Positions 32,893 to 46,117 of a DNA stretch of 64,000 bases are shown here, in pieces; within the stretch, counting starts at the first letter, position 1; every line of letters starts with the position of its first letter. The position numbers were made by a program, and so were the translations under genes. The stretch is from Ziziphus jujuba (taxonomy: Eukaryota; Streptophyta; Magnoliopsida; Rosales; Rhamnaceae). The DNA is taken from contig NC_083388.1 of NCBI RefSeq assembly GCF_031755915.1, positions 26,195,001 to 26,259,000 on the forward strand, read 5' to 3'. The notes under the pieces were generated by a model. That model saw only the letters and a program-made list of their open reading frames with translations, was not told where the DNA came from and did no database searches.

Positions 32893-33413
32893 GCTTCTAA
32901 GTTCTCTTTATATTTTTTATATTTATATTATTCAGTTTGATATACATATATATATTCTCTCTATGTTTTCTAGATTTATTTTATTCGGTTGGATATATAT
33001 ATACATATATACAGGGGCATGCAAAGTGGTGAAATGACAGAAGTGTCATCACATTCTTTCAATAAAAAAGTAATGCCAAAAACTCAAGTCACTATCTTCA
33101 ACAATGAAAAATAACTTCAAAAAATCATGACGATTACAAATTTATCATCACCATATGGCATTTATTGAACAGTAAAGCATGTTATGATTGCTTATAGCAT
33201 TTTGGAACAAGTCCCAATAAAGGGTGCAGGAATAACAAAAATTTCATCCACAAATTGGTATACCATATAGAATCAGCAATCAAATTGCCAAGAAAAGAAA
33301 AAAAAAAAAGACTTTAATCCACTTGAACTATCAAAAAACTCCAGACTTGATGATCTCATATAAATCTGAACACAAAAGTATTAAACAAAAACTCATAGTA
33401 TCTTGTAATGCCC
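32893..33413. other. no gene recognised
   Basis: TA-rich tracts near 32945 and 32993 are followed by GGGGCATGCAAAGTGGTG, a landmark also seen after F-box copy 3 (44924). The remaining ~380 bases before the LTR are unassigned AT-rich DNA. Confidence 0.4.
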
Positions 33414-35639
33414 CATCCCGAAGTACATCGGAAATTTCTCAAGTTGACCGTCGTGAATCGAAAAGGGTCAAATTTTGACTTTTTGACTTGGTAAGAATTC
33501 TAGATTGACCGACACCATTTCAAAGTACGCATCAATTTGACTCCGTAGACTAGTAGCACGTAAAAAACAGAGCTATGATTTGAAAGTTATGAGTAAAACA
33601 AGTTGATGTCTAAATTGTCCGAGGGTGTTGGAGTTGACTTTTTATTTTTGTGAAATTGAGTTTTCACTCATACATGGTTGTGAAGTACTCGTCGATATGA
33701 GTTTGTAGACTAGCGGCACGCTCGATTCGGACATACGGTTTTAAAGTTATGGACCTGCAAAGTTTTTCAAATATCGTATTATTTTAATATTATTTTTTTG
33801 TGACTAGTATATGCCACGTGTAACATAGTGATGGTGTTGTGTGTCACGATGAGAAAATGCCACATGTCAGACACAGGTAAATGATATATTATATTATTTT
33901 TGTTATTATTATATATATTATACTATTTTAATATTATTTTAATATTATTTGTTTGTTTATTTATATTTTTTAATTTTCTTTTTTTTTTCTATATATTTTC
34001 TTTCTTTCCTTACGTGGGAAAAATAAACCCCCATGGGGCCCCCTCTTCTTCTTCTTCTTCTTTTTTTCTTCCTTCTTCTTCCTCCTGTCGGTCTCTCCTT
34101 GCTGCACCTCTTCCAGCTGTCGGATGGCCACATGCGTCGGACAGGTAGAAAGTCGGTGGAAAACCAGGCCGGTAACCGGAAGGACAAGGCCGAACGTCTT
34201 CGGATGCACCGGGATCGGGCCTCCATCGTCAGCGACGGCAAGTTGGTTTTCCGGCGATCCTGCCATCACCCAGTTAAATTGATACTCCTTTCTACTAATT
34301 TCGGACCCTCTAAGCTCAATTTTGAGATCCATTCAGCTCAAATCTTGTTGTTTAAGAGATATGAGAAGTTGAACTTTGACTGAATCTTTCCGTCCATTTT
34401 CCGGTAACTACCTGTCGATTTGAGTCCAATGGAAGTCGATAACATATTTCTCGTCTCTTTAGCTTCTTATAGGTACCTCGTTTGTGAATTATAATGGAGT
34501 ATTTTGAAAGATGCCATTTTTACATCAAATATTATTATTTAATGTAGTAGTCTGAAAAATGTATATGTGTAGTATTTAAATAATGATTTATATTGGAGAT
34601 GCCAGATGCATGTTGAATTGAATAAGTATGGCTTTGAAATAATATTTTTGAAAGTTTAGGAAGCTGCAGTTTTAAACCGCTATTAAAATAATTATTGTTA
34701 GTTTTATTGTGAGATTATGGTATCTGTTAGAATATATTTTTGGATACTTATTTATATGTGAAGTTGTGAAATTATATGTGGATTAAATGATATTTGTTGT
34801 GAATTGATCTGAAAGTTGAGGAATTAATTGTGTTAAATTACCGCGATAACAAAAATATAGTATGTGATTTAAATTATGTAAGAATTTTTATATTGTTTTG
34901 GTGAAAATTGATTTCATGGATTTGAAGAAAAATATCAATTTAAAATTTAGTATTTCCAAAAAAAAATATTTGTGCATTAATTAATTAAGTAATTAAATTA
35001 TTATTCATAAATTTGATTTTATCTTATTTTATCAAACTTATTATTTTAATAATACTATAAAAAATTTATAGTTTTTAGATGCACCATACATATACCGGTG
35101 TTCTGTGGTTGTGGATGTGTTTAGCGCGCAGGTGGATGTGAATGTGATTGGCGCGCAGGTGGATGTGAATGTGATTGGCGTGCAGGTTGTAATGTCTCCC
35201 GTGAGTTACCACTGGATTGAGGCCAGGTAAGTTTGATATTGGCCATAGCTACCCCTTTCCATAGCCGGGATGACAGTTTAAGCAGCGGCGCAGTGGGGTG
35301 CCACGCGACCATATGCTAGTTTCTCTTTTTAACCTCCCCGTCAGACGGTACTTTGGGATGCTGGGCATCGTAGGACACCACTAGTATATAGTATGTACAT
35401 CAAGTGTCTTTTGTATATATATATATGTTATTTTTGTATGTATCACACCGTACGGGGACAGCGATCCGATGTGGTCCATGAAGAGCTAGCCTCGTCACTA
35501 TATTGCCAACGAGTCCAAGGGATTGGATGGCCAATCTAGGCAATCACCCTGGACTATATTGGTAGCAAGGTGCTGGCCACAGCTAGAATCATGGATTGCG
35601 TAACATGTTGAAAGGTATCGTTTGTACCCTTGATATGAG

Positions 35640-35940
35640 TGTATATTTGATAATATTTTTTTGAATTTTAATTATTATTTGATCTCGTATTATTCTATCT
35701 ATTCAACTCTGATTTTCTAGCATTATACTTAATTGCTTTTATTGTCATTACTATTATTAATATTATTCTCGTTATTAATATTACAATTATTATTTATCAG
35801 AATTATGTTTACAATTATTTTCATTACTACTAATATTATCATTATGATTATGATTATTATTACTATTATTATTATTATTATTATTATTATTGCCATTATT
35901 TATTTTTATTTTTATTATTTCTATTATTATTATTAGTATA
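35640..35940. repeat. (ATT)n-rich microsatellite
   Basis: Interrupted ATT/TTA trinucleotide repeats occupy most of this stretch, with the longest pure run around 35865-35890. It lies inside LTR A6. Confidence 0.9.
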
Positions 35941-36066
35941 TGATATATCCGGACAAGTATCACAGCCTACGGGCAAGAAAGATAGCCATTGGGCAAGTAT
36001 AATAGTCCTTGGACAAGTGGTAGCCTTTGGGCAGGTGAGATAGTCCTTGGGACAACTGTGATTATG

Positions 36067-39000
36067 TGTAACACCCTGTCCCGAAGTACACCAGAAATTT
36101 CTTAAATTTGACCAAGGTTGATCGGGTTTGACCATCGTTAACCGAGAAGGGGTTAAATGTTGACTTTTTGCTCCTGATGGAATTTTACATTGACCAAGGT
36201 ATCATTATGAAATACACATTGTCACGAGTTCATAGACTAGTAGCACATTGAAAACGGAGCTATGGTTTGAAAATTATTAGCAAAACAAGTTGAGGTCCAA
36301 ACTGTCCAAGGGGTGCGGAGTTGACTTTTTGTTCATGCAAAGTTGAGCTTTGACTCATGCATGGTTGTGAAGTACTCATCGATACAAGTTCATAAACTAG
36401 CGGCACGCTTAACTTGGACATATGGTTAAAAAGTTATGGACATGCAAAGTTTTTCGAATACCATAATGTTTTAATATATTTGGTTTGAGTGAACAGTATA
36501 TGCCATGTGTCACAATTTCAGCCAATCCCATGAGTGAACAGTGTCACCCATGGGTGGCTTTTATTTTGGCAAAACACGGAGCCGGGGAGAGGAGAGAGAA
36601 AGAGAGAGCTACAGAGAGAAACCAACTGGCCACCATCGTTCACTCATTTCCGGCCATTGGAATAGTACACGCGCCACCCCACCTTGAAGCCCACCTGAAA
36701 ACCGGGCGGCCAGCCAAAAATCACGGCCAACCGACCGCCGACACGCCCCAATCGAGGCTTTTTCCGGCGGCGGGGGCGATCATTTCAAACCCAGATTTCT
36801 CCCTATTCCAGCCACCGTTTGCCTCACCGCCGGTCCCGTTGAGTTACCCATCACCAGATCTACCTTTCCTCCAAAAATCACGGCCAGTGGCCATCGGATG
36901 CGCCGCCGGCGGTGGCGGATTTCAGTGACTACGGCGGCTCGCCTGGAAATTGACTTTTCCACGAGTTTCCAGTTGCATCACCCCTCCTTTCCCACTAATT
37001 CTGACCCTCTGAACCCAAATCTGGTGTCCACTTTCCTCAATTCGCGACGAATTGTAAGAATCGAAGGCTCAAAAATCTATGAGCTTTTCAGCGAGATTCC
37101 GGCCACCACGGGTCCGATCTCCGGAGGTAAGCCTCAATCCGTGATCCTCGTTCCACAAGCTTCGATTCGGTATATTATTCATAAATTTTGGTTAACGTTT
37201 GTATTAAACCCCCGGGTACCGGGTATTATTTATCCGAATAAAATATTAATTTATTTGAGATGTGTAATGTTGTTGTTCTAGGAGCACATGTGCATCGTGG
37301 AATTAATCCCATGGAGGATCTTGGATTAATTACATGTTCCAGATGAGTAACTCACCTTCAAATTAATTTCTGGAATTAAATTTGTGAATATTTTGTGTGA
37401 ATTGAATATTTAAAATTTATATTTTATGTGTCAAATATTTAGTGGATTTATATGTGGAAATTTTGATGCCCATATTTGAATAAATTGAAATATATGATTT
37501 TTGATAAGTTATGGAAATCTAGATTTTATGACAATTTGATATTTAAAGGAATTGTAACGGTAATATTATTTTATTTATCACAGAATTTATTTGTGAATTT
37601 ATTTTGATCAATAAAAAATGCATTTATATAAATTTATGCATTGTGGAAATTATTTTATAGTATTGAGGATTTGTGGAATTAAATTATATATGAAATTCAT
37701 GTGGTTTTATATTATTTTTGGGCATGATTTGATTTTAAATATTTCAAGGAAATATTGGTTTAAGTTTGGTGGTTTCAAATCATATAATTATGCCATTGGA
37801 ATATTATTTAATTGATTTTATGATTTAGGGAAAAATTATTTGTATATTATTATCGGTGGATTTATGCTGGAACTATTAAAGGAAATGCGGGAGTGTGAGT
37901 TTGAAAAAAATGATATAATTCCCATGGTTAATTTTGGAAAACCCTGGTATTTTAATAAACTTAGTAATTGATTTTAGACGCACTCATACAGTACTGGTGT
38001 TGTCAAGACCCGTCCAAAATTCCTCACCGGAACCCTAGACAAGCCCTGATCCCAGGGAAATACCATCGAACCTTCCAACGGAAAATTCGGCAGCACCTCC
38101 CCTAAGGATAAGACTAACCAAAAATTTTCCTGTACTGAAAATACACTTCTATATTCATCCCCTTATTCCTCCCACAATACTACAAATTAATTCCACAAAT
38201 TTACAGCACTTCAAATGAATAACAGTAATCAGTGCATAATTAATACTAAAGGTCCAATACGGTATACAGAGCATTATACAAATAAATATGAAATTAATAC
38301 GATGACAGATAAAGAAGTAATACAAGATGGAGAGGAAAAAGGGAAGAAATACTTCTTGGACTTTCGGCAATGAACTGAGACGTCAGACTCGCCCCGGACG
38401 ATCAACGTCTCCCAACCTGGACCTAGGGGAACGGAATTTAAAAACTTGAGATGCTAATCATCTCAGTGAGTGACCCTATCTACTAAACACCTTTAATATT
38501 AATAATATAACAAATAAAAGAATTTAATTAATACCAACAATTAAATAAATAAATAATAATAACAATTGAAGTAATATTTTCTCTTAAAACCCTCACTATT
38601 CACTCCGTTGGAAATGTACCCCTTTTAAAACATTTTCACAAAATCCGATATTCGTACTTCCCGAAAACCAAGGGATCAAACAATTTAATAATTAGTAGAT
38701 AAATACCCCAAATATAAATAAAATGTAATAAGATATAACAAATAAATTTTGAATACTTTGGGGTTTGAAATTTCTTTATCCGAAAATTTATACTTGATGC
38801 ACCACACCATATACCAGTGATGCCCTCCGATACCCAGCGTCCCGAGCACCGATTGGCTGGAGATTAAAGAGAGAAACTTGCATACGGCGCTTCGGCGTCC
38901 CGACAGTACCGCTGCTGAAACCGTCATCCCGGCCAAGGAGGGGGGCGGCTGATGCGCAATATATAAGACTTGCCTACCCTCGGTCCAATGGCAACTCACG

Positions 39001-42000
39001 GGAGACATAATACTTGTGCGCTAACCACATATACACCGAAACACCAATACTGTATGAGTGCGTCTAAAATAATTATTAAATTAATTATTACCGTACCGAT
39101 TTTCCAAAATCACCGTGGAAAATATACCAATTTTCAAATTTACCATCCCACATATTTTCCTTTAACATACCTGGTACGAAACCATCGATAACAATATAAA
39201 AAATAATTTTTTCTCGTAACAGGAGGTCCAACAAATAATATACCACGGGCATAATTATAAAATTTAAACCACCAATTAAATAAATAATTTTCTTAAAATA
39301 TTTAAACCAATTATGCCCAAAAATAATATAAAAATCCAAACACAATTAATTAATGAAAATACTTTGCTCATGTGTAATAAATAAAATTAAATCACAATAA
39401 TAAAAATCGGGGTTTCTGAATAACCCAAAATTCCATTTAGCACCAATAAACATACACGTACGTATAAAATAATATTTTTTCATAATTATAATTAAATTTC
39501 ACCACATGAGCATAATTGCAGATATCAATTAAACACCAAATAAATATAATTAATTACCCCAAAATATTTTTAAAGGTGGGTCACTCACCTGGAGCACGCA
39601 ATTAACCTAAGATCCTCCATGCGATCAATTTCACGACTCACCCGTGCTCCTAGAATGCAATTCACACACAGTCAAATAAATTAATATTTTATTCGGGTAA
39701 ATAATACCCGGTACCCAGGGGGTCTAACACAAACGTTAACCAAAATTGACAAATTATATGTCTATGGAAAGCTTGTGATATGAGGATCACATTACTGACC
39801 TCCATTGAGCTCAATTCGACCGGAGGTGGCCGGAATTTGGCCGGAAAGCTTCGGCTGGTCTTGATCCCTTCGTATCTTGCAAATCGATGGGAATTGAGTT
39901 AATTGGAGCTCAGAATCGGAATCAGAGGGTCCAAATTAGTGGGAAAGGACTGATTGCACAACTGGTGGCTGCTGGAAAACCGGCAAACCAGCGACACACC
40001 GGCCGTCGGCGTTGGAGGCCGATCTCGGCGCGTCCGCTGGCCATTCGGCCGGAGATTTGGCGGCCGGTGTCGCCCAGCTGCAGGCTTTCACGTCGGCCGG
40101 TTCATGAGTCGTTCCGGTGGCCGGAAAATGTGCAGCTAGGAGAGAGATGTATCGACGGGAGGGAGAAAAATGAAGAAAGAAGGAAGAAGAAGGAGGAAGA
40201 AGAAGAAGAAGAAGAAGAAGAAGAAGGAGGAGGGGCCCGTGCCCTTTTTTTCCCACGTGGGGAAAAGAAAAGAAATAAAAATAAAATAATTAAATAATAT
40301 TATTACATAAAATAACAATAATATAATAATATGGTATTAAGCATGGTTGACATGTGGCATCTCAACATGGTGACACATGGTCACATTTATTAAGTCATAG
40401 GTGGCACATTGTTACATGTTTAAAAAATAATATTAAAATAATACAGTATTTGAAAAACTCTACAGGTCCATAACTTCCAAACCACATGTCCAAATCGGAC
40501 GTGCCGCTAGTCTACGGACTCATATCGACGAGCACTTCACAACCATGCATGAGTCAAAGCTCAACTTTGCATGAATAAAAAGTCAACTTGGCACCCCTTG
40601 GACAGTTTGGACCTCAACTTGTTTTGCTCATATCTTTCAAACCGTATCTCCGTTTTCAATGTGCTACTAGTCTACGAACTCGTGCCAAAGTGTACTTCGT
40701 AATGGTACCTCATTCAATCTAGAATCCCATCCAAATCAAAAAGTCAACTTTTGACCCCTTGGTCAACGGTCAACGATCGAAGTCAACGATCAACAGTCAA
40801 CCTCGGTCAAAGTTGGAAAATGTCTGTTGTACTTCGGGACAGGGTGTTACAGGTGTTCTGTACTGTGTATGTGGATGAGCGCGCAAGTTATAATGTCTCC
40901 CGTGAGTTGCCATTGGACCGAGGGTAGGCAAGTTTGATATTGGCCATAAGCCGACCCCCTCCATGGCCGGGATGACGGTTTAAGCAGCGGCGCTGTCGGG
41001 ACGCCGAAGCAACCGTATGCAAGTTTCTCTTTTTAACCTCCCGTTACACGGTGGTCGGGATGCTGGGTATCGTGGGACATCACTGGTATATAGTGTGGTG
41101 CGTCAAGTAGCTTTTGATATTATTTCCAAATAATAATGTTTTTAAGAGTATCTAAAATAAAAATGTATCTAATGGAAATTTTATAATTTATTTAATCAAT
41201 GTTTTTAAAATGCATTTTACCTTGATTATTTTACTATTTAATTAGATTGGTGTTTTCAAATAAATTCTTTTATAGTTTTATCATTTACTTCAAATAGATG
41301 ATTAAATTGATTTAAGTATTTCTTTTATTAATTAAATGATTTATTTTACTATTTATATTGATTTGCTGATTTTAAAGCAATTTTACTATGTTCTTACCAT
41401 TCATTTTAAATGGAGATTTTAATTTGATTTAATTATTCATTTATTTAATTGTTCAATTAATTGATTCATTCTAATTATTTTATTATTTCCTTAATTTCCT
41501 TAATGTAAGTTTCATTAATATTTTTGTATTATTTGTTTATGACATTTATTAATCATTTAGTAATTGTTACGAAATTATTTTTATTTCTATTCCTATTTTA
41601 TTTTCATTATAAATTTTGGATGCTTGATTTATTATATTTCATTTGATATTTAGGTGACTAATTGATTCCTTAGTTTTCGGGGAATACAAATAACGGGTTT
41701 TGCAAAAATGTTTTAAAAAGGGAAACTTTTCCAACGGAGTGAATGGTGAGGGTTTTGAGAGAAAATATTATTTTCAATTAATTATTATTTATTTACTTAT
41801 TTATTCTCAATTAATCAAATTTACTATAATTATCGTTGCTTTATAATTGTACAGTAGATAGGGTCACTCACTGAGATGATTAGCATCTCATATTTTTAAA
41901 TTCCGTTCTCCTAGGTCCAGGTTGGGAGACGTTGATCATGTGGGGTGAACTCAATGTTTCAGTTCGTTGCCGAAAGTCCAAGAAGCATTTCTTTCCTTTT

Positions 42001-42338
42001 TTTCCTCTCCATGTTGTATTGCTTCCTTATCTGACATTGTATTAATTTCATATTCATTTGTATAATGCTCTGTATACTGTATTGGACACATTTTATTAAA
42101 TACTGCATTAATTCTCTGTCATTTACTTGGAGTGCTAGAAATCTGTGGAAATATATTGTAGTAAGGTGGGAGGAATAAGGGGTGTATATAGAATTGTATT
42201 TTCAGCGCAGGAAAATTGTGGTAAGTCCAACCCTTAGGGGAGGTTCTGCTGGATTTTCCATTGGAGGGTCCGATAGGGTTTTCCTGGGATCAGGGCTTGT
42301 CTAGGGTTCTGGTGAGGAATTTTAGATGAGTCCTGACA
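36067..42338 (+). mobile_element. solo LTR A7, nested in A6
   Basis: It starts TGTAACACCCTGTCCCGAAG and ends GATGAGTCCTGACA, and is itself split by A8. Its own length is about 3.4 kb. Flanks TTATG (36062-36066) and TTATA (42339-42343) match at four of five bases. It shares CCAATCCCATGAGTGAACAG with A2 and A4. Confidence 0.82.
38001..40851 (-). mobile_element. solo LTR A8, nested in A7 in reverse
   Basis: On the + strand it runs from TGTCAAGACCCGTCC to GGACAGGGTGTTACA (2,851 bp), so it lies on the minus strand. Perfect 5-bp target duplication GGTGT (37996-38000 and 40852-40856). The host LTR reads through as CAGTACTGGTGT/TCTGTACTGTGTATGTGG. Its closest relative is A5. A (GAA)n tract lies at about 40175-40235. 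Confidence 0.92.
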
Positions 42339-42849
42339 TTATATGATAATTCTTAGACAAGTGATTACCTTCGAGTAAATATGACAGATGATATTAGTAC
42401 TATTTTTATCATGAAAATTATTGCTAGTATTATTATTGTTGTTGATGTGATGATTGTTTTACTGTTCTTCCTATATTACTCATCGGTATATTTTGTAACA
42501 CAATATTTGAAATGTATTTAAAATATACGGCAATAAGTGGGTGGTGTGGGCGGACGTGAATGATTAAAGGTATAATTGGTTGTTTATTTAGTTGATTATT
42601 CCTATTGCATATATATGTATGTGTTTTATATAAATTGTTATCAAAGTGCTGTCACTATGGAAATTATTATAGTAAGGTGGGAGGAATAAGGCGGTATATA
42701 TACAGGTGTGTTTTCAGTGCAGGGAATTGTGGTAAGTCAAACCCTTAGGGGAGATTCTACCAGATTTTCAATTAGAGGGTCTGGTAGGATTTCCCTAGGG
42801 TCAGGATTTATCTAGGATTCCGATGAGGGATTTTGGACAGGTCCTGACA

Positions 42850-43540
42850 ATCTTCTACACAACCAGTCTGGCCATAGTGCTTGTTTCTCCTAATCCCCAA
42901 GAATGCCTATTAACTTTTATAATTGCTGGAATTTTTCTTTGACTTCCTTAAAAAAAAAAAAAAAAAAAGGTGACAGGTAACAATTAGAATTAAGACGAAA
43001 ACAATGATAAATTTGCATCATTGAAATGTAGTTTTACCTCGTACGTCGCCTTGATTTTTATCAGGATGAAGATGCCGTGCTAACTGGTAGTATATATGCT
43101 TTCTTTATTTCCTGATGAGATGCTGATCTCTCCATACCAAGAACCTGGAAGAACTGCAAAATTATTTTTATGTAAAATCTAAAACAACAAATAAAATTAA
43201 CAAGAGGACATAGGCGGGAAATTCAACAATACAAACACATGAGTCGAGGATAGCAACAGTAGGACAGGAACCAAACTAGTAGAAGACTTAAGAATATAGA
43301 TATAGCGTGCGCTAGTCAATCAGCTCTTCTTCCACAACTTGCCTGAGTTTCTACTAAAACCCACAAGATACTACTGCGTTGACGTCCAAACACTCATACA
43401 TCCAGGTAATGAATGTTCTGCTCTTCTAAAATAATGAGTAATGGTGTCCCCAACCCTTGCATCAGCTACTGATCTTATAGAAGCTGATAAATCACCTACC
43501 TGAAAAGCAGCAAGGCAGAATGTGAAAAATCAGTTACATG
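42850..43540. other. no gene recognised
   Basis: DNA between the nested LTRs and the duplicated locus block. An A20 run lies at about 42949-42968. I see no repeat family or reading frame that I can support. Confidence 0.3.
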
Positions 43541-44450
43541 TTTTTTTCACTCTTCTAGCAATCTACAAATTACGTGAGCTAAAGCAAAAACGCACAGCTT
43601 TGATGACAGAGTAGCTTAACTTCATAACTTGTAAGAAAAGCGTTGCTTGGTTTCCAAGCTAGTTTTAGCTTGCTTTTGCCTTGTTTCTATAAATAGAAAA
43701 AGCCTTGTATACATAATCAGCCTTTCATGAACGAGAATTATTTTTGTGTCAGAAATTTTTACTTAAACAGACTGATTCAAAAATTAAGAGAAGTAAGATA
43801 AAAATAAAAATTTAAAAAAAAAACAATAAAACCAAAAAAAAAAAGAGGAAAAAGGAAAACTAGAATTGGAATTATTGCAGAAGAAGATAGAGACTGACAA
43901 ACCTTATAGCTGGGAGATGAAAAACTAGTCAATAGTAGAACATTAGAAAGAAATCGGTTGGGTGGAAGTGCAATAAAACAAATCAGGATTTCGGATTTGT
44001 CGGCGACTTGCATTGTTCGATCAGCTTTCTTCTTGGGCACTCTATCCTTTGTTTGGTATTTCTAGTCCTTATCTTGTTACCGGGAGATTGGGTCTTTCTC
44101 TTGGTATTAATAGGAAGATGTTTTGCATTGGAGGGAGGGCTAGCCTTGTTAATGCAAATATCCTTTCTTTATGTATTGAGAGAAAGGAGTCGGATTAATC
44201 TAGTAAATATAAAACAGCTAATGTTATAAGCTAGCACAAGATATACAAATACAATAAAGAGATATACAAACATACCAGTGGCAGCAGGCGAATTCTGACA
44301 TATAATCATACAGCTTTAGGGGTAGGGCATGCCTTCTTTGACGTGCAGCCTTCAGGGCTATTAAGCTCCCAATGAATTACACCACAGAGCAAGAGACAGT
44401 CATGCTCATGCATAGATAAGGGAGGGGTTTTAAGAAGCTTTAGTAGTGTA
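43541..44450. repeat. F-box upstream block, paralogous to 58.5-59.3 kb
   Basis: TTTTTTTCACTCTTCT-GCAAT, GAGCTAAAGCAAAAA-GCACAGC, GATGACAGAGTAGCTT, AGCTAGTTTTAGCTTGCTTTTG, AATAGAAAAAGCCTTGTA, CATACAGCTTTAGGGG and GGGCTATTAAGCTCCCAATG recur in order upstream of F-box copy 4. About 400 bases in the middle (43800-44200) are absent from the other copy. The block ends in GCTTTAGTAGTGTAACAC. It may hold the promoter of this F-box family. Confidence 0.75.
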
Positions 44451-44556
44451 ACACTCAAAATTAAGTAAGCTTTCTTTTTTTTTAATTATTGATTTTTTTA
44501 AATGTCTCAAATTGTTTATCAGCTCAGTGTTAATTTATTTTCATTTATTTGTGTAC

Positions 44557-44840
44557 AGGGTGTATCAGGTTCTGAAGAGATATTTATGTGTAAAGAAATT
44601 GAAAATGTCGTGGAAGAATTGGTTATGATGTGGAACATATTGGGTGTTGGGTGAACATGGCATCAAGGAGTGATGGACTAATCTATTTACTATTGGACCC
44701 TTTGACTTCTTACTACAGAGTGGATTTTGGAACAACAATAAGGTGTGTCTCCAAGCGCACGGAGGTGGATGTCGTCGTGATCTGATTTTGGTTGACCCTC
44801 GGACTCAATTCATTGTTTTAGACTATATATCATAAAGCTC
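44557..44840 (+). pseudogene. F-box gene, twice deleted (copy 3)
   Basis: After a TTTGTGTACAG acceptor (44549-44559) the leader GGGTGTATCAGGTTCTGAAGAG and AAAGAAATTGAAAATGTCGT leads to GGTTATGATG, the start region of copy 4. The sequence then jumps to the counterpart of WVLGEYGVKESWTNLF, runs through GFWNNNKV and GGGCR-DLILVDP, and jumps again into the 3'UTR block CGGACTCAATTCATTG. The whole F-box and most of the FBA domain are gone. The poly(A) signal is changed to CATAAA. Confidence 0.85.
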
Positions 44841-44889
44841 CAAAATTTCTCCATATTTTTTATTTTTATATTTATTGGTTGGTATTGTC

Positions 44890-44921
<32 letters not shown>

Positions 44922-46117
44922 GTGGTGTGCGAAGTGGTGTAAGCTTATATCAACAACTATTTGTATTGATACAAATGTAAATTGGACATTGTAAAACTAA
45001 CTGTACGTGTTGTTCAGGGATTATTATAATATTATTTTTTTCTACATATATACAAGAGACAGATTAAATCCATTTTTTAAATAAAAAATAGATCAAAAAA
45101 TTCATTTCTTTTTAAATGCAAGAAATGGAGTCCGCTGCTGCAACCTTTCTTGCAATGCACATGACAGAAAGCCAAACATGCCTAGCCTTCAAATATATAA
45201 TCCATTAATATGATAGTGAGCAGTTATTTTCCCTCGAATCGGCAAATAGGAAAAACTAACAGGCCTTCTAGCTTGTTATGACCCTTTTATAATCTATGAG
45301 ATTTTAACATATTTTACTGTAGCCTAGCATCTTCTTTCTTCTTCTCTATATTAATTCCAAATTTCATGAGTTCTTTTCTTCGACTTTTAAATTTTAAACC
45401 GCGCAGAATTTTCTTTCTTTTGGCTGTTCAAGTTTTTACCACTTCGAGAAGAAATTTTTTAGGGCAGAAAACATGTTAATTACTAAAGTACCTTCAAGTC
45501 CATTTTCTTTCGCGGTTCGCCAATGAATCGTATGACTCTTCATATTTATCTTGTTTAATATACATATGATATTTTACAAACAGAGGCAGAGGTTTGAACT
45601 TTTACAATCATGCATGTTTAATCCAATTTACATAAGCACTACAATTCAATTGACTTTAGTTTAATCTATATCTATGAAATTAATTGGAAATTTGAATCGT
45701 AGTCAAAAGATAGAAAAAATAAATTGATAAATACATAAAAAAAAAAAGAACTCTTTGAATGGATGGAGAAGAAAAAGAAGCTCAGACTTACGGTAAAATT
45801 ATAAAAACATTGAAATCTCATAAATTAATAGATAATACTTAAAAATCAATTATTGAATAAAAACAAAATTAATTACAAGGGCTACAAAATTAGTGGAAAG
45901 ATAGACAGTAGACATATATAAGAAGGAAAGTACAAACACTAACATAACCTAAATTCCATAAATGAAAAATGCATATATATATATATATATATATATCTAT
46001 ATATCCATATAAAAATCTTTTGAAGCAAGACCAACAACAATTGACAAAAGAACTAAAGAAAAATAATGGACTTTGTTGTTACATATAAATATATATACAC
46101 ATATTGGTCAATTAACT
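44841..46117. repeat. locus spacer, paralogous to 6.9-7.3 and 10.7-11.4 kb
   Basis: It matches both sides of the 7316-10652 insertion and runs straight across the breakpoint (CCTTCAAATATATAATCC...CGGCAAATAGGAAAAACTAACA), so it is the unoccupied version of that site. A (TA)n tract lies near 44890. The ~0.4-kb units begin at about 45940. No gene is present. Confidence 0.8.

Larger units (their letters stand above)
33414..42849 (+). mobile_element. LTR A6, oldest host of a triple nest
   Basis: It starts TGTAATGCCCCATCCCGAAG, a diverged form of the family start, and ends CAGGTCCTGACA. Without the nested A7 it measures about 3.16 kb, typical for a solo LTR of this family plus an (ATT)n expansion. 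ATCT precedes 33414 and follows 42849, a partial target duplication. The right part (42640-42849) matches the 3' ends of the other LTRs, including AGGTGGGAGGAATAAGG and CCCTTAGGGGAG. Confidence 0.8.

Noticed and set aside
33900..34383. Open frames of 80-120 codons on both strands
   Set aside because: They lie in the CT-rich to GC-rich section of LTR A6 and are explained by composition.
43990..44229. Possible LINE reverse-transcriptase tail (LGLSLGIN, then IGGRASLVNANI)
   Set aside because: The pattern weakly recalls the LGLPLG...KGGRLTLI region of LINE proteins, but it is short, has no supporting domain nearby, and lies in a block paralogous to F-box upstream DNA.
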